This document shows positions 1-6,811 of a stretch of 64,000 nucleotides of DNA, in pieces. This DNA comes from Desulfobacterium sp. Its GTDB lineage: Bacteria; Desulfobacterota; Desulfobacteria; Desulfobacterales; Desulfobacteraceae. Position 1 is the first letter of the stretch, and every line of letters begins with the position of its first letter. Location of the stretch: positions 248,001 to 312,000 of the forward strand of contig JAQYWC010000001.1 in NCBI GenBank assembly GCA_030145245.1, read 5' to 3'. The notes below the pieces were generated by a model, which did no database searches, was not told the origin of the DNA, and worked only from the letters and a program-made list of their open reading frames with translations. The position numbers and the translations under genes are program-made.

Positions 1-786
1 AACGTTCAGGGCCTCCGCCTCTTTTTTCACCAGTTCAAAGAGCTGGTGAACCGCAGACACCTTGTAGTTGGTCAGGTTGACCGTCACCTGGGCCATGTTG
101 TACTCGTCCACAAACCATCCCATGCCCTTGACCTCTTTCAACAGGCCCGGCTTGTCAACACCCCGGCCCGCCTCCCGAAGATTAAGCGCAATCCGATGGG
201 CCTGGTTGCTGGTACCAAGGATGTTCACATTGTAGGCAATGAGAAAGAACCTCGCCCCGGTGGCTGTAGCGCCCCAGCTCGGAACAAATTTAGCAGGCCC
301 GTAATCCGGCACCCACTCAGGCTGGCCCAGTTTCTCAGAAAGCCCCTCATACTCCCCCTCACGGATCTGGGGCAGGGTCTTCCGGTAATCCTGAGTTGCC
401 GCCTCTTCATATAGGAAAAAGGGAACCTCAAGCTCTTTACCAGCCCGCTCTGCAAACTTCTTTGATATTTCGACACACTCTTCCATGGTCACGTTGGCAA
501 CGGGAATAAAGGGACAGACATCCATGGCACCCATGCGGGGATGCTCACCCTTCTGGGTTGTCATGTCGATCAGCTCTTTTGCGACCCTGGCAGCGTTCAA
601 CGCTCCTTCCACAACCGCATCCGGTGCACCGACAAAGGTGTAAACCGTCCGGTTTGTCGAATATCCAGGGTCAACATCCAGCAGGGTACAGCCTTTGGTC
701 TTTTCGATCGCCTTGGTAATGGCATCGATAACGGTCTTATCCCTTCCTTCTGAAAAATTGGGTACGCATTCTACAATTTGTTTCAT
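1..786 (-). CDS. ftcD: Glutamate formimidoyltransferase, partial (C-terminus outside window)
   Basis: The reverse strand reads [16 protein letters not shown] from an ATG at 786 and stays open for 262 codons to the window edge. The N-terminal VPNFSEGR, the [15 protein letters not shown] stretch and [15 protein letters not shown] are hallmarks of the formiminotransferase N-domain. This enzyme moves the formimino group of N-formimino-glutamate to tetrahydrofolate in cytoplasmic histidine degradation. Only the N-terminal and much of the C-terminal transferase subdomain are visible; whether a cyclodeaminase domain follows cannot be seen. It is the last ordinary chromosomal gene before the AT-rich cassette block. 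The family call is secure; the substrate role is inferred from the family. Confidence 0.9.
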   Translation of the reverse strand, partial: MKQIVECVPNFSEGRDKTVIDAITKAIEKTKGCTLLDVDPGYSTNRTVYTFVGAPDAVVEGALNAARVAKELIDMTTQKGEHPRMGAMDVCPFIPVANVTMEECVEISKKFAERAGKELEVPFFLYEEAATQDYRKTLPQIREGEYEGLSEKLGQPEWVPDYGPAKFVPSWGATATGARFFLIAYNVNILGTSNQAHRIALNLREAGRGVDKPGLLKEVKGMGWFVDEYNMAQVTVNLTNYKVSAVHQLFELVKKEAEALNV

Positions 787-1219
787 CATACATCCTGTGC
801 CTTGATAAGGTTCAACTAACTGGTATCCTATGCGGATTTTGCTTTTAAATTCAAAGCAATAATATGCCGTAAAATAGGGTGAAAGTCAAATCCTATTGAT
901 CTGGTCATGCCCACGGCTAAAGGATTGTACCGTGTTTTTTTGATGACGAATAATTCTCTGAATGTAATTCATTGCTTGTAATTAAAATTCTACTCTGATA
1001 CCTCAAATACTGCTGTTTGCCTATTAGATAGAAATGATATTATCGAGTCGTTGCCAAATTTTAGATGAAAGTGTTTGCAGTGCGGGAATCAGGATAAACA
1101 GAAAACTCGATAACATTAATATTGTGAGGTTATCCTGTTAGCGTTTTACATTATAGAAACTAAAAAATATGCCCGACAGGTTTAATAATGAAGATTATGC
1201 AGATCCGCTGAACTTATTG
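787..1219. other. Intergenic region between ftcD and the cassette block
   Basis: An AT-rich stretch of about 430 bases with no convincing gene. It must hold the ftcD promoter, reading leftwards. An 8-bp inverted repeat (CAGGATAA at 1090-1097, TTATCCTG at 1130-1137) with a 32-base loop is visible; its role is unknown. No integron integrase gene or recognisable attI site is present. Confidence 0.5.
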
Positions 1220-1225
1220 TTCTGC
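1203..1225 (+). mobile_element. Right half of an attC-like site at the left edge of the cassette array
   Basis: CGCTGA followed by a short spacer and GTTCTGC (1219-1225) matches the L' and R' boxes of the two full attC sites downstream (CGCTGA then GTTATAC; CGTTGA then GTTACAC). GTTCTGC is the exact reverse complement of GCAGAAC, the R'' box at 2772-2778 that ends the first module. The matching left arm (CAGCGGAT-like) is not found upstream, so the site seems truncated. The module start would be T1220. Confidence 0.55.
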
Positions 1226-1261
1226 AATACATACATGACACATGTAATTTGAGAGGTTTAA

Positions 1262-2770
1262 GTGCTAAAACATCATGCAAAAGCACAGTCACAATTTGTA
1301 AGTAGAAAAAATTCCGATTATTCGGCTGGTGAATTCAGAAATGAATTTATGAGAGATAGGGATAGAATTTTATATTCAAAATCATTTAGGCGTTTAAGCA
1401 GGAAAACCCAAGTTTTCCTTCCGGCTTCTGATGACCATGTTCGTACAAGGCTTACTCACTCTTTGGAAGTTTCACAAATTGCGACTATTTCAGCTCAAGC
1501 TTTAGGATTAGATAGAGATTTAACAGAGGCTATAGCTTTAGGTCATGACATTGGTCATACGCCATTTGGTCATACTGGAGAAAGAGTATTAAATCTTATA
1601 GCAACTTGTTGCGATGATTTAGGAGGACTTAGCCCTGAATTGTCTATAAATGAAATGGGATTCAAACATAATTTACAAGGAATAAGAGTTACATCTGACT
1701 TAGATTCTCTTTATCAGAATATGTCAGGGTTAAATCTTTCCAACTATACCCTCTGGGGAATACGAAATCATACAAGTAAAGCATGGAAAAAATGTGGTTT
1801 TCGTCAAAACGTCAAAAACAAGAAGTACATTTGTAACAACCCTCGAAATCGGAAAAATTGTGATTGCAAGCATGGAAATAACCATGATGCTTTAGGAAAT
1901 AAATTCTATGATCAATATGAAGATTTGACAAAAATATACATTGACAAAGAACTTGGTCACTATGCGTGGAGCTTTGAAGGCTTTTTCGTAGAAATGGCGG
2001 ACGAAATAGCACAAAGACATCATGATATCGAAGATGGCCTTATTGCTGGGGTAATAAGTATAACTGACATTTTCGACTGGATAAAAGAATTTATTAAACC
2101 TTATTTCGATAAAGAAGAAAAAAAAATATTTTCAAACTTAAAAGATAATAGTGACCTCGATTATATCATTCCCAATATTTCTAAGCTTATTGTTGGCTGC
2201 TTAAATAAGAATTTAATAAAAAACTCCCTATTGAACTTTGAATCTTTTTACGAAGCATATGACATAAAATCTGAAAAAGATTTTATTCATGTATACCCAA
2301 CATTAAGTATAGAGGATGAATTTAAAAATTCATCAAATGAAACAGTAAAAATCAAAAATATTATCTCATATCCAAAAAAACTCAAGGAAGACGAAGATAT
2401 ACTCAAAGGTAAATTAAAAAACGGTATACTAAATTCATACCAAGTTCAAAGGATGGATGGTAAAGCTCAGTTCATAATTCGACAACTCGCTAAAGCGTAT
2501 TTGTCAAATCCACAACAGCTTACGGATTGTGCTATTAATCAACTGTTTGTTTCGTGTTATCCTGACCAAGAACACATAAACGATCTTCCAATTGGTGACC
2601 GAAGATCATGGCTAAATGGTATGTACTTTTCTACTCGTAACAATGAGGTTCGCATCCATTTACTAAGGGTTATATGTGATTTTATCTCTGGAATGACTGA
2701 TGATTTTGCAATTACAGAACATGCACGATTATATTCTACTTCGGAAATAATGAGCCCTTTGCAAAGTTGA
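1262..2770 (+). CDS. dGTPase-like HD-domain dNTP triphosphohydrolase
   Basis: The protein has 502 residues from a GTG start preceded by GAGAGG. The dGTPase signature is clear: SFRRLSRKTQV near residues 41-51, then HD-domain metal ligands H66 (LTHSLEV), H95-D96 (GHDIGHTPFGH) and D247 (MADEIA). Family members hydrolyse dGTP or other dNTPs to nucleoside and triphosphate in the cytoplasm. A lysine- and cysteine-rich insertion (C178, C191, C200, C202, H204) may bind zinc; I do not know it from housekeeping Dgt. The gene is AT-rich, ends one base before an attC-like site and adjoins a Gabija system. dGTPases that deplete dNTPs to block phage are known, so a defence role is a fair inference, but substrate and activity are unproven. 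Confidence 0.85.
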   Translation: MLKHHAKAQSQFVSRKNSDYSAGEFRNEFMRDRDRILYSKSFRRLSRKTQVFLPASDDHVRTRLTHSLEVSQIATISAQALGLDRDLTEAIALGHDIGHTPFGHTGERVLNLIATCCDDLGGLSPELSINEMGFKHNLQGIRVTSDLDSLYQNMSGLNLSNYTLWGIRNHTSKAWKKCGFRQNVKNKKYICNNPRNRKNCDCKHGNNHDALGNKFYDQYEDLTKIYIDKELGHYAWSFEGFFVEMADEIAQRHHDIEDGLIAGVISITDIFDWIKEFIKPYFDKEEKKIFSNLKDNSDLDYIIPNISKLIVGCLNKNLIKNSLLNFESFYEAYDIKSEKDFIHVYPTLSIEDEFKNSSNETVKIKNIISYPKKLKEDEDILKGKLKNGILNSYQVQRMDGKAQFIIRQLAKAYLSNPQQLTDCAINQLFVSCYPDQEHINDLPIGDRRSWLNGMYFSTRNNEVRIHLLRVICDFISGMTDDFAITEHARLYSTSEIMSPLQS

Positions 2771-2771
2771 C

Positions 2772-2834
2772 GCAGAACATGGCGCTTCAGCGGACGCAAA
2801 AAAAAAAACCGCGTCGTTGAGCTTTTCGTTACAC
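2772..2834 (+). mobile_element. attC-like recombination site 1
   Basis: R'' box GCAGAAC (2772-2778), five-base spacer, left arm GCTTCAGCGGACGC (2784-2797), A-rich loop, right arm GCGTCGTTGAGC (2811-2822), five-base spacer, R' box GTTACAC (2828-2834). The left arm has one extra G that cannot pair with the right arm, like the extrahelical base that sets strand choice in attC folding. Predicted cleavage is between G2828 and T2829. Size (63 bp) and architecture fit attC well. Confidence 0.75.
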
Positions 2835-2910
2835 GAACCCTTAATTGCAACCGTTTCGTCATTGTTTATCAGGGAGGGGCATCATTTGGAATATATAGGA
2901 GATCGTTATT

Positions 2911-4539
2911 TTGCGTATCGGTAAAGTTAATATTGAAAATTATAAGTGTTTTGAAGGGCGATTCTCCGCTTTTTTTAATGAAGGTATAAATATTATTGTT
3001 GGTGATAATGAAGCAGGGAAGTCAACCATTCTCGAATCTATCAACTTGGCTTTAACTGGGGTTCTGAATGGCCGATATTTGAAAAATGAATTAAGCCAAT
3101 ACCTATTTAATTATAATGTAGTAAATACTTACCTCGAAAGTTTGAGGCAAGGGCAAAACCCTTCCCTCCCAGAAATATTGATTGAAGTATTTTTTGATGA
3201 ATGTGAGCTTCCGCTCTTTGAAGGGAATGGGAATAGCGAGAAAGTTAATGGCTGTGGTGTTATATTCAAAATTGAATTCGATAGCACATACCAAGGTGAA
3301 TATGAAGCGCTAGTCGCTGAAGGAAATGATATCACTACTGTTCCAATTGAGTATTACAAAATCAATTGGAAATCCTTTGCCCGCGACTCTGTGACCGCGA
3401 GAAGTATACCAATTAAGTCAGTACTAATCGATTCCACCTCAAGCAAGTATCAAAATGGATCAGACGTATATCTATCAAGGATTATCAGGAATGATCTCGA
3501 AGATAGCGAGAGGGTAAAGCTCTCACAGGCGTACCGAAAGATGAAAGATACATTTATTGATGACGCTTCTGTTAGGGCTATAAATGAAAAGATCTCTGGT
3601 AAGGCTAAAATTTCAGATAAAAATTTAAGCATCTCGGTTGATCTTTCTACACAGAATTCATGGGAAACAACGCTCATGACGTATCTGGACAATGTGCCAT
3701 TTCACCAGATCGGTAAAGGAGAACAATGCATAATTAAAACAAATTTAGCTATAAGGCATGAAAAGAGTAAGGAGGCCAATCTGGTACTGCTGGAAGAACC
3801 GGAGAATCACTTATCACACAGTAAACTCAATTTGTTAATAAAGGCGGTAACTGATAGTTGTGATGGAAAACAGGTCATCATTTCAACACATAGCAGCTAT
3901 GTTGCTAATAAATTAGGTTTAGAAAATCTTATTCTACTTAATGATCAAACCGTTACTCGCCTACCTGAATTACCAACGGAAACTTTCACATTTTTCAAAA
4001 AATTACCGGGGTATCAAACATTAAGAATGCTGCTTTGTAGAAAGGCTGTTCTTGTTGAGGGTGATTCGGATGAATTAATCTTCCAAAGAGCTTATATGGA
4101 TGCACATGGTGGTCGTTTACCAATAGAAGATGGTATTGATGTGATTTCTGTAAAGTTAACATTTAAACGGTTTCTGGATATAGCTATCAAGATAAATCAG
4201 CCTGTCGCTGTGATCACTGATAATGATAGTGACTATGCCAATAAAATCACAAAAAAATATAAAGACTATGTTGGCTATAAATGCGTAAATATTTTTGCCG
4301 ACGATAGAGATGAGTTGAACACACTTGAACCGCAGTTTGTAGATGCTAACATAGCTGATTTAGCGACCTTATGTGATATTGTCAGTATAAGTAGCGGTAC
4401 CTATGATACAGCCAAAAAGGTGTCTGATTATATGGTGGGGCATAAAACGGGATGGGCTTTAAAGGTTTTTGAGTCTGATACTGCTCTTCAATATCCAGAA
4501 TATATCAATAACGCGGTGGTATGGTGCGATGAAAAATAA
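2911..4539 (+). CDS. gajA: Gabija anti-phage protein GajA (OLD-family ATPase with TOPRIM nuclease)
   Basis: The protein has 542 residues from a TTG start, with AGGAG about nine bases upstream. Visible motifs in order: N-terminal KVNIENYKCF, Walker A GDNEAGKST (31-39), ABC-type Walker B LVLLEEPENHLS (about 291-302), the H-loop STHSSYVANKL, then a C-terminal TOPRIM domain with AVLVEGDSDEL (about 378) and VITDNDSDYA (about 432). This is the class 2 OLD nuclease architecture; length is close to that of characterised GajA. In Gabija, GajA is a nucleotide-sensitive nicking endonuclease that assembles with GajB to block phage. gajB starts 11 bases before this gene ends, so the pair is translationally coupled. 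The gene lies within one integron-cassette-like module. Confidence 0.88.
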   Translation: MRIGKVNIENYKCFEGRFSAFFNEGINIIVGDNEAGKSTILESINLALTGVLNGRYLKNELSQYLFNYNVVNTYLESLRQGQNPSLPEILIEVFFDECELPLFEGNGNSEKVNGCGVIFKIEFDSTYQGEYEALVAEGNDITTVPIEYYKINWKSFARDSVTARSIPIKSVLIDSTSSKYQNGSDVYLSRIIRNDLEDSERVKLSQAYRKMKDTFIDDASVRAINEKISGKAKISDKNLSISVDLSTQNSWETTLMTYLDNVPFHQIGKGEQCIIKTNLAIRHEKSKEANLVLLEEPENHLSHSKLNLLIKAVTDSCDGKQVIISTHSSYVANKLGLENLILLNDQTVTRLPELPTETFTFFKKLPGYQTLRMLLCRKAVLVEGDSDELIFQRAYMDAHGGRLPIEDGIDVISVKLTFKRFLDIAIKINQPVAVITDNDSDYANKITKKYKDYVGYKCVNIFADDRDELNTLEPQFVDANIADLATLCDIVSISSGTYDTAKKVSDYMVGHKTGWALKVFESDTALQYPEYINNAVVWCDEK

Positions 4540-5707
4540 TAAATTAATCATCGCTGCCGCAGGTTCTGGAAAAACAACCTTTCTTGTAAACCAAGCGCTG
4601 GCTGTTGAATCTGGAGCTGTATTGATAACTACCTACACCGAAGCGAATGGGCGGGAAATTCGTGATCGAATTGTCGCAAAGAAAGGTTGCATGCCTAGCA
4701 ACATAACAGTTCAAACCTGGTTTGCATTCCTGCTTCAACATGGTGTACGCCCATATCAAAGTGTATTAAATGATAGTATTCATAGCCATGATATAGGGTT
4801 CTTTTTATCAAGTGAAAAATCTGGCAAAAAACTTGATGCTGAAGGAAATCCGGTTCTTATTAAAGGAAGGCCCATTTACTGGGGGGGGAAAGATTTTTTG
4901 AGATATTATTTCACCAGTAGATTTAATATCTATTCTGACAAAATTTCAAAGTTTGTCTTTAACACAGACAAAGCTACAAAAGGCAAGTTGATTTCTCGTA
5001 TCTCAAGAATATATAAGAATATTTATATTGATGAAGTGCAGGATCTGGCTGGATTTGACCTTGAACTCATCAAGTTAATGTTCAAATCCAATTCTTCTGT
5101 CATTCTTGTTGGAGATCCCCGACAAGTGACCTATCTAACACATCATTCAACAAAGTATGGCAAGTATGCTAACGGACAAATAAAGTTATTTGTTGAGAAG
5201 GAGCTTGGAAAGAGAATTCAGTGCGAGGTTGATGAGACTACTCTCTCTGCGTCGCACAGAAACAATCAAGCAATATGTGAGTACTCGGCAAAATTGTATC
5301 CTGACCTACCAGCACCATTTGCATGTGAATGTGATAGCTGTAGGGTTGATGATGCTCATGTCGGGGTGTTTATGATAAAGCCTTCAGAGGTGGATCAGTA
5401 CCTTTCAACTTATAAGCCTGTTCAGTTACGCTGGAGTTCTGCATCAAAGATTAATTCTAATTTTCCAGCGTTGAATTTTGGTGAATCAAAAGGGGCCACA
5501 ATGGATCGAGTGCTTATTTACCCGACTAATCCAATGAAAGAATGGATTAAAAACAATGCCTACGCTTTAAAAAATGAGGGGCGATCAAAATTATATGTTG
5601 GGTTAACAAGAGCTCGGTTAAGCTCAACAATAGTGATGGATTATCAAGAAAGTAATTGCATTGATGGAGTCACGTTCTTTACTTTTACTGGTAATGTTGT
5701 GAATTAA
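4529..5707 (+). CDS. gajB: Gabija anti-phage protein GajB (UvrD/PcrA-like helicase)
   Basis: Start chosen at ATG 4529, because the helicase motif I region follows directly (MKNNKLIIAAAGSGKTTFL); an upstream in-frame extension lies inside gajA and looks spurious. Superfamily 1 helicase motifs: Walker A AAAGSGKTT (about 9-17), TTYTEANGREI (motif Ia), IYIDEVQDL (motif II, about 166), GDPRQVTY (motif III, about 194), SHRNN, GESKGATMDRVL and LYVGLTRAR (motif VI, about 356). At 393 residues it is shorter than housekeeping UvrD, as Gabija partners are. Family knowledge: GajB binds the GajA tetramer, senses DNA ends from GajA cleavage and hydrolyses (d)NTPs. Context next to an OLD-TOPRIM gene makes the Gabija call strong. 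Confidence 0.87.
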   Translation: MKNNKLIIAAAGSGKTTFLVNQALAVESGAVLITTYTEANGREIRDRIVAKKGCMPSNITVQTWFAFLLQHGVRPYQSVLNDSIHSHDIGFFLSSEKSGKKLDAEGNPVLIKGRPIYWGGKDFLRYYFTSRFNIYSDKISKFVFNTDKATKGKLISRISRIYKNIYIDEVQDLAGFDLELIKLMFKSNSSVILVGDPRQVTYLTHHSTKYGKYANGQIKLFVEKELGKRIQCEVDETTLSASHRNNQAICEYSAKLYPDLPAPFACECDSCRVDDAHVGVFMIKPSEVDQYLSTYKPVQLRWSSASKINSNFPALNFGESKGATMDRVLIYPTNPMKEWIKNNAYALKNEGRSKLYVGLTRARLSSTIVMDYQESNCIDGVTFFTFTGNVVN

Positions 5708-5718
5708 CCGCAATCAAC

Positions 5719-5777
5719 GTGTAATAAATAAATTCAGCGGACGCAAAAAGCCGCGTCGCTGATTTTAACCGTTATAC
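5719..5777 (+). mobile_element. attC-like recombination site 2
   Basis: R'' GTGTAAT (5719-5725), spacer AAATA, left arm AATTCAGCGGACGC, loop AAAAAGCC, right arm GCGTCGCTGATT, spacer, R' GTTATAC (5771-5777). Arms pair as TCAGC-G-GACGC with GCGTCGCTGA, again leaving one unpaired G. The arm sequence nearly repeats that of the site at 2772-2834. R'' is complementary to TTACAC at 2829-2834, the start of the Gabija module. Predicted cleavage is G5771/T5772. Confidence 0.75.
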
Positions 5778-5796
5778 ATCGAAAGAAAGAGGTCTT

Positions 5797-6459
5797 ATGA
5801 GAGATAAAATAGAGTCGAAAGAAAAATATCTTGAAAAATTTAGTTCAGCTATAGGAAACTCAGGAGATAATAGTTCCCTTCACGACAAGCAAAAAGAAGC
5901 ACTGAAAAATGCTTTGGATATTCGTAAGTTTGAAATAGAAATGTATTGGAAAAGGGCTACATACTTTTGGACATTCATCGCTGCTGCCCTGGCAGGTTAT
6001 GTTTTATTACACAAGAGTTCACATCCTGCAAACCATGAATTGTCAGTTGTTATAAGCTGTCTTGGTTTTATCTTTTCATTAGGTTGGTATTTAGTCAATA
6101 GAGGTAGTAAATACTGGCAAAACAATTGGGAAAGACATGTCGATCAACTTGAAGATCAAATAATGGGACCACTATACAAAATAGTTGCTTCCGACAAATA
6201 CGACAATCATTCAAAATTTGATTTTCTCACAAAACCTGCTGAATACTCAGTTTCGAAGATAAATCAGATAATTAGTGTATACGTAACTTGCATTTGGTTT
6301 ATATTGCTATGTGCGTCGTTTGAAAAGCTATTATTCACTATCTATTTTATTATTCCACTGACTGTTCTTATGGTCATAGTGATTTTTAAATTTGGAAAAT
6401 CAAGCAATGGTGAAACCGTCAGTAAATTTGAGATTCGGACTTCTATATTTGATGAATGA
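5797..6459 (+). CDS. Small multi-pass membrane protein (RipA-like), third cassette
   Basis: The protein has 220 residues with ATG start and AGAGG upstream. A soluble N-terminal helix of about 45 residues is followed by two membrane segments (about 50-68, ATYFWTFIAAALAGYVLL; 77-97), a charged cytosolic segment with KYWQNNWERHVDQLE, and two more membrane segments near 155-195. The WKR..YFW and YWQNNWERHVD pattern recalls proteins annotated as RipA-family octameric membrane proteins; this is from memory and moderately sure. Function is unknown. It occupies its own cassette-like module (starts at T5772) beside Gabija, so a defence or accessory membrane role is possible, but nothing in the sequence proves it. 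Confidence 0.6.
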   Translation: MRDKIESKEKYLEKFSSAIGNSGDNSSLHDKQKEALKNALDIRKFEIEMYWKRATYFWTFIAAALAGYVLLHKSSHPANHELSVVISCLGFIFSLGWYLVNRGSKYWQNNWERHVDQLEDQIMGPLYKIVASDKYDNHSKFDFLTKPAEYSVSKINQIISVYVTCIWFILLCASFEKLLFTIYFIIPLTVLMVIVIFKFGKSSNGETVSKFEIRTSIFDE

Positions 6460-6811
6460 TTTTATAACCAATCATTAAACACGGATTTGCTGAAGCCAGA
6501 AAAAAAGACCATGAGCCCTATCTGTTGGTTGATTTTGTTGGGAAATAACGATTCAATATTTTGTATTATTGCGAGGTTTTAACATAACATCCGCTTTTAC
6601 GCTGAACGGCGGGGCGTGCGGTTTTTCAAAATATTAGGTTCGCAGATTATTGTGCCTTTAAATATGCTCTCGGTTCGAGCCGTCGTCAGGTGAAGCCGGG
6701 CGTTCTGTATGAAAGTTTAGGTAGCAGCAAAGGATGGATAAGGGGGATGGGACTTGAAAGTGATTTATTCCATAATTATGAATGTGCTGCTGGATTGGGC
6801 TGATAGATAAT
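6460..6811. other. Non-coding region at the right end of the cassette array
   Basis: TTATAAC at 6462-6468, two bases after the previous gene, resembles the R'' box expected for the third module (GTATAAC), but no matching right arm or R' box follows, so this attC seems broken. A GC-rich imperfect hairpin with T-run lies at about 6590-6626 (CCGC...GCGG then TTTTT) and could act as a terminator. The promoter of the LuxR-type gene should lie near 6700-6800. Nothing else is recognisable. Confidence 0.4.

Larger units (their letters stand above)
1220..6468 (+). mobile_element. Integron-cassette-like array without integrase (CALIN-type), three modules
   Basis: Three AT-rich modules in one orientation lie between or beside attC-like sites: 1220-2828 (dGTPase), 2829-5771 (Gabija) and 5772 to about 6468 (membrane protein). 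Each begins with six bases complementary to the R'' box just after its own gene: TTCTGC with GCAGAA, TTACAC with GTGTAA, TTATAC with TTATAA (one mismatch). This is what excision and reinsertion of circular cassettes by IntI produces. Genes end 1, 11 and 2 bases before the R'' box, also typical. No integrase lies in the window and both outer sites are incomplete, so the array looks immobile, or mobilisable only by an integrase elsewhere. Confidence 0.7.

Noticed and set aside
1090-1137. Inverted repeat CAGGATAA/TTATCCTG as an attI site or attC
   Set aside because: The following GTTAGCG does not fit GTTRRRY, no R'' partner is seen and spacing differs from the sites downstream.
6462-6540. A full third attC site after the membrane-protein gene
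   Set aside because: Only the R''-like TTATAAC and a weak imperfect pairing (AATCA...TGATT) are present; no arm pair or proper R' box.
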